64,000 nt of DNA, from contig JAANBB010000069.1 in the NCBI GenBank assembly GCA_014621425.1, forward strand, positions 62,001 through 126,000, read 5' to 3'. The notes beneath the pieces are model-generated. The model worked only from the letters and a program-made list of their open reading frames with translations, was not told the origin of the DNA and ran no database searches. Origin of the DNA: Cylindrodendrum hubeiense (Eukaryota; Ascomycota; Sordariomycetes; Hypocreales; Nectriaceae). Positions 34,639 through 44,670 of this stretch are shown here, in pieces. Both the position numbers and the translations under genes were made by a program. Each line of letters starts with the position of its first letter. Position 1 is the stretch's first letter.

Positions 34639-35079
34639 ATGAGCTACAGTATCTCGTCTGTTGAGACCAGTGATGGCAGGTACGCAGATGTGTCCATCCT
34701 TTGCGCAAGCGCAGTTTGAATTCGGCTACTAATCGGGCCCAGCACACCGTCCATTCACAGACCATTGCCGTGTCTCCAAAGATTCCGCCTTACCAGCTGG
34801 CTGCAAGATCCTTACACACCAGTGCAGGACATGTTTGTAAGGTTGCAGCAGCCACAGCAGCCACAGCAGCCACAGCAGCCACAGCAGCCACAGCAACCGC
34901 AGCCGTCAAAGCCACCAAGGTCAACAGAGGTGATATCAAGGAGGGAGTCGGAACAGGAATCAAAGGCAAAAACAATGATGGAAGAGCTTGAGAGACAGTT
35001 TAGTGCGGATACGTCTAAAATTATTACCATGCAGGAGCCTCCCCTAGAATGGGCAGGTTTAGTGTATGAAAGGCGGTAA
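34639..35079 (+). CDS. small uncharacterised protein, S family (cassette A), Gln/Pro repeat
   Basis: Two exons, 34639-34679 and 34743-35079, give 125 residues. Exon 1 encodes MSYSISSVETSDGR and ends after two bases of a codon (phase 2). The intron begins GTACGC, has TACTAAT as branch site and ends CCCAG. The product shares WLQDP-x2-PVQD-x2-VR and a C-terminal E-L-E-R-Q-F-x3-T-S with the S gene at 53521-53887, which has a 41-nt first exon and an intron in the same phase. The middle holds six copies of Q-Q-P from a CAGCAGCCA repeat that the other copy lacks. No membrane segment, signal peptide or known domain is seen. The gene lies between T3 and T2 in both cassettes, which argues for a shared job. 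Confidence 0.8.
34846..34902 (+). repeat. 9-bp coding repeat CAGCAGCCA
   Basis: Five perfect CAGCAGCCA units from 34846 to 34890, one variant, then CAG. It encodes Q-Q-P repeats inside the S gene and is likely length-variable between strains. Confidence 0.95.
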
Positions 35080-35080
35080 T

Positions 35081-35112
35081 GGCTGTGTGGCTGCGTGGCT
35101 GCGTGGCTGCGT
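35081..35112. repeat. 8-bp tandem array GGCTGCGT
   Basis: GGCTGTGT followed by three GGCTGCGT units directly after the S stop codon. Each unit contains a TGCGT half-site. Confidence 0.9.
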
Positions 35113-35399
35113 GGCTCTCAGTTGTAATTTGTACATGGGGAGTAGATACTCGGGAACAATAAAACTGGATGCACCTTGCAATACCCATTTGGTTGACTAA
35201 GCCCCCTACCAAGGCCTGAATCTCCAGAGCTGCTGGGTGAAGTATTCGATGCATTCACCTCTCAGCCACGGAATGCGATGCGACTACACTATGATTCTGC
35301 CCATGAGCGCATTCGAGACAAGATCTGACCACTCCATCTTTATTCACATCAGCTAAAGTTGATGCCATGTAATGTCTCGTATCAGAAGCAAAATGTAAA

Positions 35400-35413
35400 T
35401 ACGCAAGTGCGTA
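35400..35413. promoter_or_regulatory. TACGCA-N2-TGCGTA palindrome, perfect
   Basis: TACGCAAGTGCGTA, a perfect 14-bp palindrome 631 bp before the T2 start. It is the first of a pair in this promoter. Confidence 0.65.
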
Positions 35414-35528
35414 GCGTTGACGCCACGCCATGAGACTTGCATGATACAAAATGCTCAGTCGGGCCACGCTGACGACAACCCTTCTACCCTGCTGCGCCCC
35501 ACTTGGCCATTTTGTTCGGCTTTATTAC

Positions 35529-35542
35529 TACGCAGTTGCGCA
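35529..35542. promoter_or_regulatory. TACGCA-N2-TGCGTA palindrome, one mismatch
   Basis: TACGCAGTTGCGCA, 502 bp before the T2 start, the second of the pair. The T2 promoter of cassette B has the same two-site layout. Confidence 0.6.
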
Positions 35543-36030
35543 GGCCACTAATGTCAAATAGCTGGCTCTCCATTCATCGTCATCGTCATGTTCTAGCCAG
35601 TCGCGCCGCACAACTCTCACCGCCTGATTTCACCAACACCAATGAATCCTGTCAGACAATCAGTTCGAAACACGAATGGGGCCGAATTCAAATCGATGAG
35701 TAACGCGGCCAAATTTCCATCGTTAATCACCGGCTCCACCATTTATCAATAATTTATTTTTACCACATCAATTTCCCGCCATAAATGCAGGTTCTCCTGC
35801 AGCGTCATGAACATGCGAACGCCAACGCAGAGCGCTAGCCATGTCAGGTACAATACCACCTATTCTTCCTTCTATTAGGCTTTCCTTTTATAGCATCAAG
35901 TTCTCACCCTTACTGTGTCTCATTTTATCTCACCAGTACCTACTGCGAAAACCCAAACAATTTGCCTGTTGTTGTCTATACAAGATGCGCCATGCGTTCG
36001 TCTGCTCGCATTTCAACGACAGTTCCTGGC

Positions 36031-37715
36031 ATGGACGAACCTTGCCAACCGACAGATCATGGTGCCCAATTTCATTTTATGAATTGCACCAGTCCTAGCA
36101 CAGATCCACCCACTGAAGGGATCATGCACTTGCCCTTGCGACCTGGGAATACCCGTCAACTCGTAGGGGATTTCAGTGGCACTTGTTCTATAGCAAGCTA
36201 CCCGGAACAGGTGAATTGTGGTCTGCTGAGCTCACAAGGCTCCTTCGCATATGGCTTTGATCCAAGTTGCCCTCCTTTCCAGGAAGAACACGATCAGCAT
36301 CAAGCCAATGCCAGCATGCAAGGCTCAGAATGGAGCAGCGGCTCAAGTTCTTCGCTTTCAGATTCAGTAGGAGGTATGATATAACGTTACTATTTTAATA
36401 TCACCCTTAGAATGACAATTGTTTTGATTTTGACAAAGATCCATTGACTGACGTATAATCTTGGCAGGAATAAGAAAACGCCGCCGTAACTACGAAGGTA
36501 CTATAAACTACCCGTCATTGTTCGAAAATACTGGCCGAGGTGAGCTAGAATGAAATGTTGATAAAACTCTTCTATCAGATTCCTTTCATAATGGCTCTCC
36601 TGTCGAAACCCAAGTTCAAAGCTTAGCAGCTAACCGAAAGGCTTTAGATTTAAGAAGTATTGGCAGTTGGTCTAGCCACACACCTTCATGGCCTCCTCCT
36701 GACGCGAGCACCGAGCTTAAAATTGAAGGCTATGCGTCAGGGCTAATCAGCAATGATGGGAGGCAACGGGACTTAATTAAGCCTGACGCAAGTGAACCAC
36801 GACCTATAAAAAAAGATCCGGAAGACCTCCCCCCCAGCAATCGATTGGGAAATCGATAAGTCGAAGTCTCTGGGACTGAAACCGCTTTCTCAATACTCCC
36901 AAAAACCAACAACATCCACTCTTTTCGCTTGTCCATTCTACAAGCATGATCGCCATAAATACCATGATTGCTTCAGATATGAACTTCGGCGAGTGAAAGA
37001 TGTCAAGCAACACATCATCAGAAAACATATGAAGCCCGAGTATTACTGCGCCCGATGCTTCCTCATTTTCTCAACTGCAGAACAAAGAGATCGTCACACG
37101 CGGGCCCCTCAATGCAAACCGAATGCTATTCCCCAGTTCGATGGCATTTCAGACCAGCAACGAAAATTACTCAACAGCTACATCAGTAGAGGGAAGACAT
37201 TAGAGGAACAGTGGTTTGACACATGGGATTCTGTATTTCCAGGTCTACTCCGGCCTCAGTCATGTTATCTTGGAAACTACGTTGAGGAGATGATGTCGCA
37301 ACTTCGGGATTTCTGGTCCAGGAAACGGACTGAGGTTCTTCCAAGTATACTGGATGACATGCATATCGATATTGATCTCTGTCTATTAGACAAAGTTGTG
37401 GAGAGGATCTTCGATCGATTTGAGTCCGAAGTTCCAAGCTCGGCTGTTGATATAGATACCACATCATCAGGAATAGTGCGTACTTCACCACTGCACATTG
37501 AGCCAACTAAGGTGGAAAACCCCCAGGTTGTACAGACAAACATCTCAGCAGAAACCGGGCAAGACTGGACACAAGATTGGCAACATGTGGAGGACCCTTG
37601 GCCAGTGGATACAGATGAACAGTCCCTTATTGATACCTTGACTGAGGGCTCGGAGTTCGATTTCACATTTTTGGATGAGGGCTTCGTAAATTCCATTGAA
37701 ACCCAAGCCGCTTAA
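36031..37715 (+). CDS. paired zinc-finger protein, subtype T2 (cassette A)
   Basis: The best model has four exons, 36031-36373, 36468-36539, 36579-36791 and 36838-37715, about 501 residues. The ATG at 36031 is chosen because MDEPCQPTDH matches MRCYQPTAH of the T2 gene at 50976. The first intron has the same phase in both genes and is followed by a basic cluster (IRKRRR here, RKRRR there), a likely nuclear signal. Introns 2 and 3 are very short (39 and 46 nt). The third skips runs of seven A and seven C and could instead hide a one-base frameshift. Finger 1 starts FACPFYKHDRHKYHDC near residue 240 with KQHIIRKH; finger 2 is YYCARCFLIF. Then come EEQWFDTWDSVF and RPQSCYLGNYVEEMMSQLRD, very close to the other T2. 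The C-terminus is acidic. Function unknown. Confidence 0.75.
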
Positions 37716-38110
37716 AAAAGTATCATCTCATCACGTGGGATTTCTCACGGTAAATTATCCGTCTCCCCTATGTCACCATTTTATTTTATTTTATTGTATC
37801 ACTTTATTGTAGGATCCTTGTCTCGGTCTTAACATCCTCCATGCTTCATACAATCATTGTAAAGTGAATGAATCTCTCTCGCGATATCGAGCATCATGAT
37901 AGTCATCATATCATTGCGTAGAATCTTGTGACTGAACCATTACTATGTAGTTGCATTTTCAGAGATAAAAGGGAGAACGCGGTGTCCTCGCGGATTTCAT
38001 TCCATAGCAGAGTGGGTAGTGCCTCCTAAGACGACGATAGTCGGAATAGTCTACCCTTTCAAATCTTGTTAGGCCGGCTCTGGATTTGTTTCCTGGATTA
38101 TAACCAAGTC
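37716..38110. other. intergenic between convergent genes
   Basis: The 3' flanks of T2 (+) and the MFS transporter (-). A TTTTATTTTA-rich stretch near 37780-37810 may serve as polyadenylation signal. Nothing else was seen. Confidence 0.45.
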
Positions 38111-40163
38111 CTACTTCAGTGACGTTTCTTTCATAGGGACTGCAATTTCCGCGTCGTCGGTATTGGACTCAGTCGATTCTGACTCAGCTCCGCCATTTCG
38201 ATATTGACTTTGCGTCTTCGTATGCATCCGGTATGCTAGAGCAATGGCGAGTATTGCTTGGAGAAGTAGAAAGGCAGCGGACGTGTAGTTGCCGTTTACC
38301 ACTGCTGGTTGATCGACGATCTTGAACACTGCAAGTGGAACGGTGGCGACGGCCACAGAGCCCCAAACATTGAGTCCTGCGAGAGCGAAAGCCCGTGTTG
38401 CCGGATCACCAGCACTGTGATATGTCAGTCCACGATTTCCTTCCTCTCCAGAACCAGACTTACAGGATCTCGTTTGTCCAGGCCCAGAACATGCAGTTCG
38501 CAGAAGCTCCCCAGCCAGAGTTGTAGTACAGAAACCACCTACCAACCTTGTTCGCTGGAAATACGGGTGTCGTCGCAAGAATCAAAACGATTACAGCATT
38601 GAGAGTGCAGCCAAAGACCATTGGTGGCCAACGTCGACCTTTGAGGAAGGTATCGCCTACAATATCGCTGTTAGCATGCAAATGTATAATGACAAAGGTT
38701 TGATCCATACTTGACCAAGCCAGAAACAGCGTCGTTGTCATGATGATGGCATATAATGGTGTCGTGTAGTTGTTGATTTGTGGGACAGTGAACGATCCGG
38801 GTTCCACTTCGTTCCAGGCCTTGAACCAAAAGGTCAGAGACAGCGAAGGCTGCATTCCAATCATGTCTGTAAAGTGCAACCATACATATCAGCGTATGTT
38901 TCAGAATCACGCGCTTCAAATAACGGCACTTACTGCACACTGAAATAATCCACAATATCCAGACCTCGGGTATGGTGAACCAATGGACTACCTGAGCCTT
39001 CGTGAAAGCGCCCTGTTTTACATCGCCCTCCTTCGGCATGCGCGCCCGCGCCAAAAGGCACTCTTCCTCAGAAAACATGAAGTTGGGTTTAAGCTTGGAA
39101 GGAACCTCGGAAAGTAAAAAGAATTGTGGCAGAAGAATAACGACAGATATTATCCCGTCTAAGAGCATGAGCTAGGACGGTCGTTAGTATAAGGATATGG
39201 TACGGGGATGTTCATACGAACCCATCTCCATCCAGACAAGCCACGGACACCGGTAAGGCTAACGTACGCCGCAGATTGAAGGTATGAGTTTACCATCGGC
39301 CCAATCTGAGAAGCTGTGTTCATCAAAGCTAGCCGCTAACTTGGCGTCAGTAATTGCAGGGAATTATGGTAATCGACTTTGAAACTCACTCTGGCCAATT
39401 CTCCCTTCTGATACCAAGACCCAGCAAGATACATGACTAGTGTGCGGCGAGATTAGCTTCCGTTCACTTATATACATTATTTGCAGTGTCATTCATACTT
39501 CCAGAGTAATGACCACTGTCCTTCATTAGCTTGGTATCCAAGAGTAGTTCATGGTCAACTTACGTCGAGAAGACTCCAGTCAATGCCCTCAACGCGTACA
39601 TCTGGGTCCCGGTCTTCATCCAGGCCTGGCCAAAAGTACTATTACACAAGTTATTGAGAGTTCTCTGAGTTCAACGCCAATTGACGCACCAGATTGTCCA
39701 CCCAAGTTGGATGCCCCTACACAGTTCAGAAATTAGCCCTCTGCGGTTATTCCCATGAAGAGTTGAATCGGACATACGGGATGAAGTGCTTCGGGTTCAT
39801 ACGAACGAGGAGAAGACTTGAAGGCCAAAGGGCAACCATCATACCAACATTGTAGGCTGTGTTTGCATAGTTGAGCTCGTTGCCGTTAAAGCCCAATTCC
39901 TCCTTCATCCCTGACACATACGCCGTTTGTAGGTTGGCTCTGTCGATGAACTTGGAGAAGGTTCCAAGAAGCCCAAACACCACAAGTGTGCAATCAATCT
40001 TGCGCACCAGTCGCCGCTCTTCGGGAGACTTATCCCAGGTGTCCCAGAGATAACTTCGCCATGTTCTGTTCTGAGTGGATACATCGATACCGTTTTCGAC
40101 CCCAGCAGGCTTCACTTCCACACCTTGTTCAGCAATCAATACCGTGCTGTTGGGAGCTCCCAT
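38111..40163 (-). CDS. MFS anion:cation symporter, Dal5/Soa1-like
   Basis: The ATG is at 40163 (MGAPNSTVLIAEQG; the frame is open upstream to 40220). At least eight exons with GTATGT/GTAAGT-type introns run to the stop at 38111. TM1 and its loop carry CTLVVFGLLGTFSKFIDRAN and the typical AYVSGMKEELGFNGNELNYA. Then come SSLLLVRMNPKHFIPG, MYALRALTGVFS, MYLAGSWYQKGELARR and GWRWVLMLLDGII, all marks of the Dal5/Vht1/Liz1 (ACS) family of about 12 TM segments. The second half ends AAFLLLQAILAIALAYRMHT with an acidic tail. Members carry allantoate, biotin, pantothenate, nicotinate or sulfonates. The divergent TauD-type dioxygenase gene makes a sulfonate substrate, as for yeast Soa1, attractive; that is inference. 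Confidence 0.87.
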
Positions 40164-41731
40164 TGTGCAGAAAAATGAAAACGTGTACCGATAAGTAAAG
40201 CATATGAGAGGACCAGACAAAGAACTTTAAGGCGACTTGATATCACAAATCTTCTGCGTAACTACCAAGGAAAGTAACCTACTTCGGAATTAGTTCAAAA
40301 GTCGTCATAGTGGAGGGATATGGACAATATTTGGATTTTCTTGGCCGTTGACTCTTTGCTGACATGGTTTCTATTGCAATTCCATTCGTAGCAGATCATG
40401 TACGAGGTACCAGGCCCAGGTTCTTTACATCCCTGATAAAGGCTTTTCCACCCCCGTCTAAATGGGATACCGTAAGCGGGTAGCGGCGATTAAGAACCTT
40501 CAAGTGGATCGCCAGAGGCACAGGTCATAATGAGCTCTAAGTATTAACCCCGTCTTATTGCGATATCTACCTCGGATGTTGAAGGTTCACTATTGATGTG
40601 GGCGATGAGTCGGGGTGGGGGAGGCGGGTTGACCCTAGAAGCGAGTAGCGCAATATCAGTGCTGGAAATAGAGAGCTTGAAAACAGGACGCGTTTTCTGG
40701 CCAATTAAAATATCATACCTGTTTATGGGATCATCCCGTTTCCCCCCTTGAGGTTTAAGTCAATGGGCCCCCTCTCACGGCCCCCCTCGTGAATAAGGCT
40801 TAGTACGCGCGCTTTTCTTATTATGGAGTAGCTTCTGACGTCAATTAACTGTCCGCAGCCCGCGGGATCCGGGAACTGACAACTTATCAGGATTCCAACC
40901 AGCCTTTCAAGCTGCCAGCAAGCCACCAGCCAGCCAACTGACATGCTCGCTTGCTACACTAAAGCTATTCTCTAAAACGAACTGGATTTTTTTATTTAAA
41001 ATAGGGCTTTCACAGCGAAGAGCAGGCAGTCAGAATTGATAGAACAAGATATGTCTGCAATTGAATTCTTTAGGTATCCGTGTAGTAGAGACTCTGTATT
41101 AATGTGATTATCTGTTCATATTTACTAAGTATTTTTCTTGAAGTTATAGTGCTGTAAATATGAACCGGTCTACGTTAGATTATCTGACGTATCCAAGGAG
41201 ATTGTGGCTCAACTTGCCCAACTAAGAAGGCGCGCTAGGCCGAAACATAAAAAGGTCCCTATTGAAGGGGATGCCCATTAACCTATCGCCACGGTTACCT
41301 CGTAGGATTAGGCCCGGCGGAATGGGACCCCTTCCCTTTCCCCTGGTAGCACATTAACATGCCAAGGATGGTGCCTTCGCCCTTAAATCCCCGAAAGCAG
41401 CTGGAGCGCTTGGCAACGCCAAGAATGATGCAATTCGTGCTTGTAGAGTCCACAGGAAGCAATATGGGGACGCTGAGACGATGCAAGTGGATAGATAGCA
41501 TGGGTTCCAGACACACGTTCCCATGCGAAACCAGTTTTTATGCCTGTCTGAATTAATAATGCGGACTCCATCAATATTTAGGTCCGAAGCTCGGAGCAAA
41601 AATGCCCGAGGAGATGCTTATCTCACCGTTGGGATGGATCCCATAAATTAAATCCCTATTCAAATCGCCTTGCTAGCTTCACGTACTTTCCTAAGATTTT
41701 TTGATCACTTAGTGTCTGTAAATCTGACTCA
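40164..41731. promoter_or_regulatory. divergent region between MFS transporter and TauD-type gene
   Basis: 1.57 kb with both genes pointing outward, so it holds both promoters. Short frames inside it are not convincing. No clear binding site was identified. Confidence 0.5.
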
Positions 41732-42976
41732 ATGCCTTCTCTCATCAAAGGTCGTGGTAATCCTTTGCCGGAACTACAGCGCACTCCTTTGCAATATTCC
41801 GGGTCATTCGACGAATTTGAGTCTTTTGATCTCACTTCAGCCATTGGTCGAGAATACCCCAAAGTCCAACTCAGCGATATAATCAACGATGATAACCGAA
41901 TCCGTGATCTTGCTGTGTTGTGCTCGCAGCGAGGAGTTGTGTTCTTTCGAGAGCAAGACATCAGCACGGAACAGTTGAAGATCTTGACCAACAAGCTCGG
42001 TGAACTCACAGGCAAACCAGAAGAGTCAAAGGTGAGGAGAAGGATGGCCCCTTCGGTTTAAACCCTCTAATATTTGAAAAGCTTCACAGACACGCATTGA
42101 GCAGCAAACACAACAAAAAGAATCACAATCAGAACGGGACGCATGATGAAGAGGTGTTCTACATTTCCTCAGTAAGAGAAAAGGAAAACCACAGCAACCG
42201 ATTCGAAGCGCCACTTCCCAAACTTGCAAGTTACTTGTGGCACTCAGAGTAAGCCAGAAGTTTACCTCCCTATCGATGGCTGAAGTTAATGTGTTGAAAA
42301 TAGCATCACGTTCGAGAACCTACCGTCAGACTATGCGATTCTCCAAATGGTTGATTTGCCAGGCGATGCAGGCGGAGATACCATATGGGCCTCAGCATAC
42401 GAGATGTTCGACCGCATGTCTCCCGCATATCAAAAACTCGCCGAAGGCCTCACAGCGACTCATTACCAACCTGTTTTCTCTCGCATCATGAAATCCACCA
42501 CGGACCCCTTGATTACAGAGGATCGTGGCCACCCGGAGAACCGCGGTCTCGATTTCGAAGCAACCCATCCAGTAGTGCGGACGAATCCAATCACTGGATG
42601 GAAACACCTGTTTGGCGTTGGCCAACAGATACATGATGGAAAGATCAATGGTGTTACGGACAGAGAAGAAGATATTTTGAAGAAGTACTTCCTGCAACTC
42701 ATTACCGAGAACCACGATCTACAGGTCAGATTCAGGTGGGGAAAGAATGATATTGCAGTCTGGGACAATCGATGCACATTCCACACAGCCACGATGGATT
42801 ATACCGGAGAACGAAAAGGTATTCGCATCACCTCGGTGGGAGAAAAGCCTTACTTGGACCCAAATTCCTTGTCCAGACGCGAAGCGCTTCGATTAGCCGA
42901 GCTGGGCAAGACTGTTTACAACCAACCTGAAAATAGAGACAGTCCGGCGAAGCGGCGGAAAATCTCTGTAGAGTAG
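41732..42976 (+). CDS. TauD/TfdA-type Fe(II)/2-oxoglutarate dioxygenase
   Basis: Three exons, 41732-42031, 42082-42248 and 42304-42976, give 379 residues. Splices are fixed by the conserved text: exon 2 begins LHRHALSSKHN and exon 2/3 creates WHSDITFENLPSDYAILQMV. HSD holds the first His and the Asp of the iron-binding H-x-D...H triad. The distal His lies in NRCTFHTAT and the 2-oxoglutarate-binding Arg in KGIRITSVGEKP. Length and motifs fit fungal TauD-like enzymes such as yeast Jlp1, which splits sulfonates (taurine and others) to sulfite and an aldehyde. Other family members act on herbicides or amino acids, so the substrate is open. A basic KRRK lies at the very C-terminus. It is transcribed divergently from an ACS-family transporter. 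Confidence 0.92.
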
Positions 42977-44090
42977 TGTAGTTAGCAATTTCCTTGCCGG
43001 AGTAGAAGGAGTAGATGAGGCAAATCAACAAGTGTGAATCCTACTTATCATTCTGACCTAGTTTCAAGTCCCCGTTAATCTCCTTTCTTCCATATAGCCC
43101 TGGGAATTAGAATCATTCTACTCGAGGATCATTAAACTGAGAGAGCCAGTACAGCAAACTCAAAGACAGCAGATCACCTAGAGACCTATCACCTAGGCCG
43201 CAAGGCGCGCGATTAATGCTCAGCCAAGCGACTGAGTCTGCAACCAACGACGTGGTTATCTGCGCGGATTACGCCATTAGATACGCGATTGTGTATGTGA
43301 TTAACTGCTTAATGACCACATTGGATCCAGTGCAGCCTTTGATAAAACGAGCACTTCTGTCGGCGATCAGTTCTCCACCGTGAAACCTGACCCCGCCGGA
43401 ACTATGCCTGGATGGACCTGGTCACCGCCAATTTGACCCGTTAGGGAAATGACCAACGTCCAGATCTAGCCATAAGTCAACGCCATTCCTAGCTTATCTT
43501 GGAAGATTAGCCAATTGCAGACCTGCTCTTCCTGATGCTTAGAATGCAACTGTCACCATTTGTGAACCTCGTTGTGGCTCTGTGCTGTTGATTCGAAAGC
43601 TTAGGGTTGAATAAAGTGCGTCATACTGATTGACTGCTTTAGCAATGACGTACCATTCCCACCCTCTTGAATAGCTGCTCGAAAAGCCAGGAGAGGTCAA
43701 ATTAGCCACTTGAGTAGGGTGGAATGAAGAACCGTGTTGTGGTCAATGCGGTTGGAAGTGGGGCAAGCAGCTAACTCCCTGGTCGGTTTCTGGGTGGGTG
43801 GGTTGACTTACTAGACCTTCAGGGATAAAGCATGATCCATTGGATATTTGAGTCAAGAGAGGGTAAAAAGTGCTCAAATTCAAGTCATGAATAAAGGTGG
43901 CTGTATGGACCAAAATGATGCCATCTACGCTACAATAACGACTGACTCAGCTGACCACCGTTTCTAAGACATGGTGAGGGGTCGGCTTGAGCTGCTATTG
44001 CAACAGCTATTAATAACAGGCAATCGGCCAGACTCGTCAAAAACAAAACAAAGACTGTCAAAGAAGTAGAATCGAGTAGCTTTCTGAAAA
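42977..44090. other. intergenic, 1.1 kb
   Basis: The 3' flank of the dioxygenase and the promoter of the carbonic anhydrase. No gene or repeat was recognised. Confidence 0.5.
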
Positions 44091-44670
44091 ATGGCATCCC
44101 AAACTTCCAACCAAGAGAACCTTGTCGCAAAGAATGCGTTGTACACCGCGAACTTTACCGAAGGCCATCTGGCTCTCCCTCCTGCGAAGAAATACGCCGT
44201 TGGTGAGTAATCCGCATCCTTTTTACGAATATTCTCTAATTATAGGTGCAGTAACATGTATGGATGCGCGTATTGATCCTGCAGCGGCATTTGGAATCTC
44301 CCTGGGAGACGCCCATGTTATTCGAAACGCAGGTGGCAACGCTGTCGATGCATTACGCTCGCTCGTCATTTCACAGCAGCTACTCGGAACGGCTGAGATC
44401 ATACTCGTCAAGCATACAGGATGCGGCATGCTAATATTCGATACTCCTACCGCAACTGGATTAGTTGAGAAGAATTTGGGCGCCGAAGGAATTAAGGAGT
44501 TGGAAAGGTTTGTGGGCGGTAGCGGTAACTTTCAAACATTCTCGGACTTGGAAACGGCTGTGAAGAGTGATGTGAAGCTGTTGAAGGATAGCTCTTTGTT
44601 TGCGGAGGAGATTGTTATATCGGGCTGGATTTATGAGGTGGAAACTGGGAAGACGAGGCAAGTTTTGTAA
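44091..44670 (+). CDS. beta-class carbonic anhydrase, short form
   Basis: Two exons, 44091-44202 and 44246-44670, give 178 residues; the ATG is in an AAAATGGC context. The splice restores YAVGAVTCMDARIDPAAAFG. The zinc ligands are the Cys of TCMDARID and the His and Cys of VKHTGCGML. The Asp-Arg pair of C-x-D-x-R is present, as is HVIRNAGGNA. The enzyme interconverts CO2 and bicarbonate. It belongs to the short beta-CA type that ascomycetes carry beside a longer main enzyme. No targeting signal is clear, so a cytosolic place is likely. It follows the TauD-type gene on the same strand, 1.1 kb away. A metabolic link is possible but not shown. Confidence 0.93.

Larger units (their letters stand above)
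35080..36030. promoter_or_regulatory. S 3' end and T2 promoter, cassette A
   Basis: 0.95 kb. It starts with an 8-bp tandem array (35081-35112) and contains two palindromes, at 35400 and 35529, 129 bp apart. The T2 start follows at 36031. No separate gene is convincing. Confidence 0.55.

Noticed and set aside
34701..34991. Ala/Thr-rich frame over the S gene
   Set aside because: Another reading of the CAGCAGCCA repeat; the frame with Q-Q-P is the one conserved with the paralogue and fits the splice.
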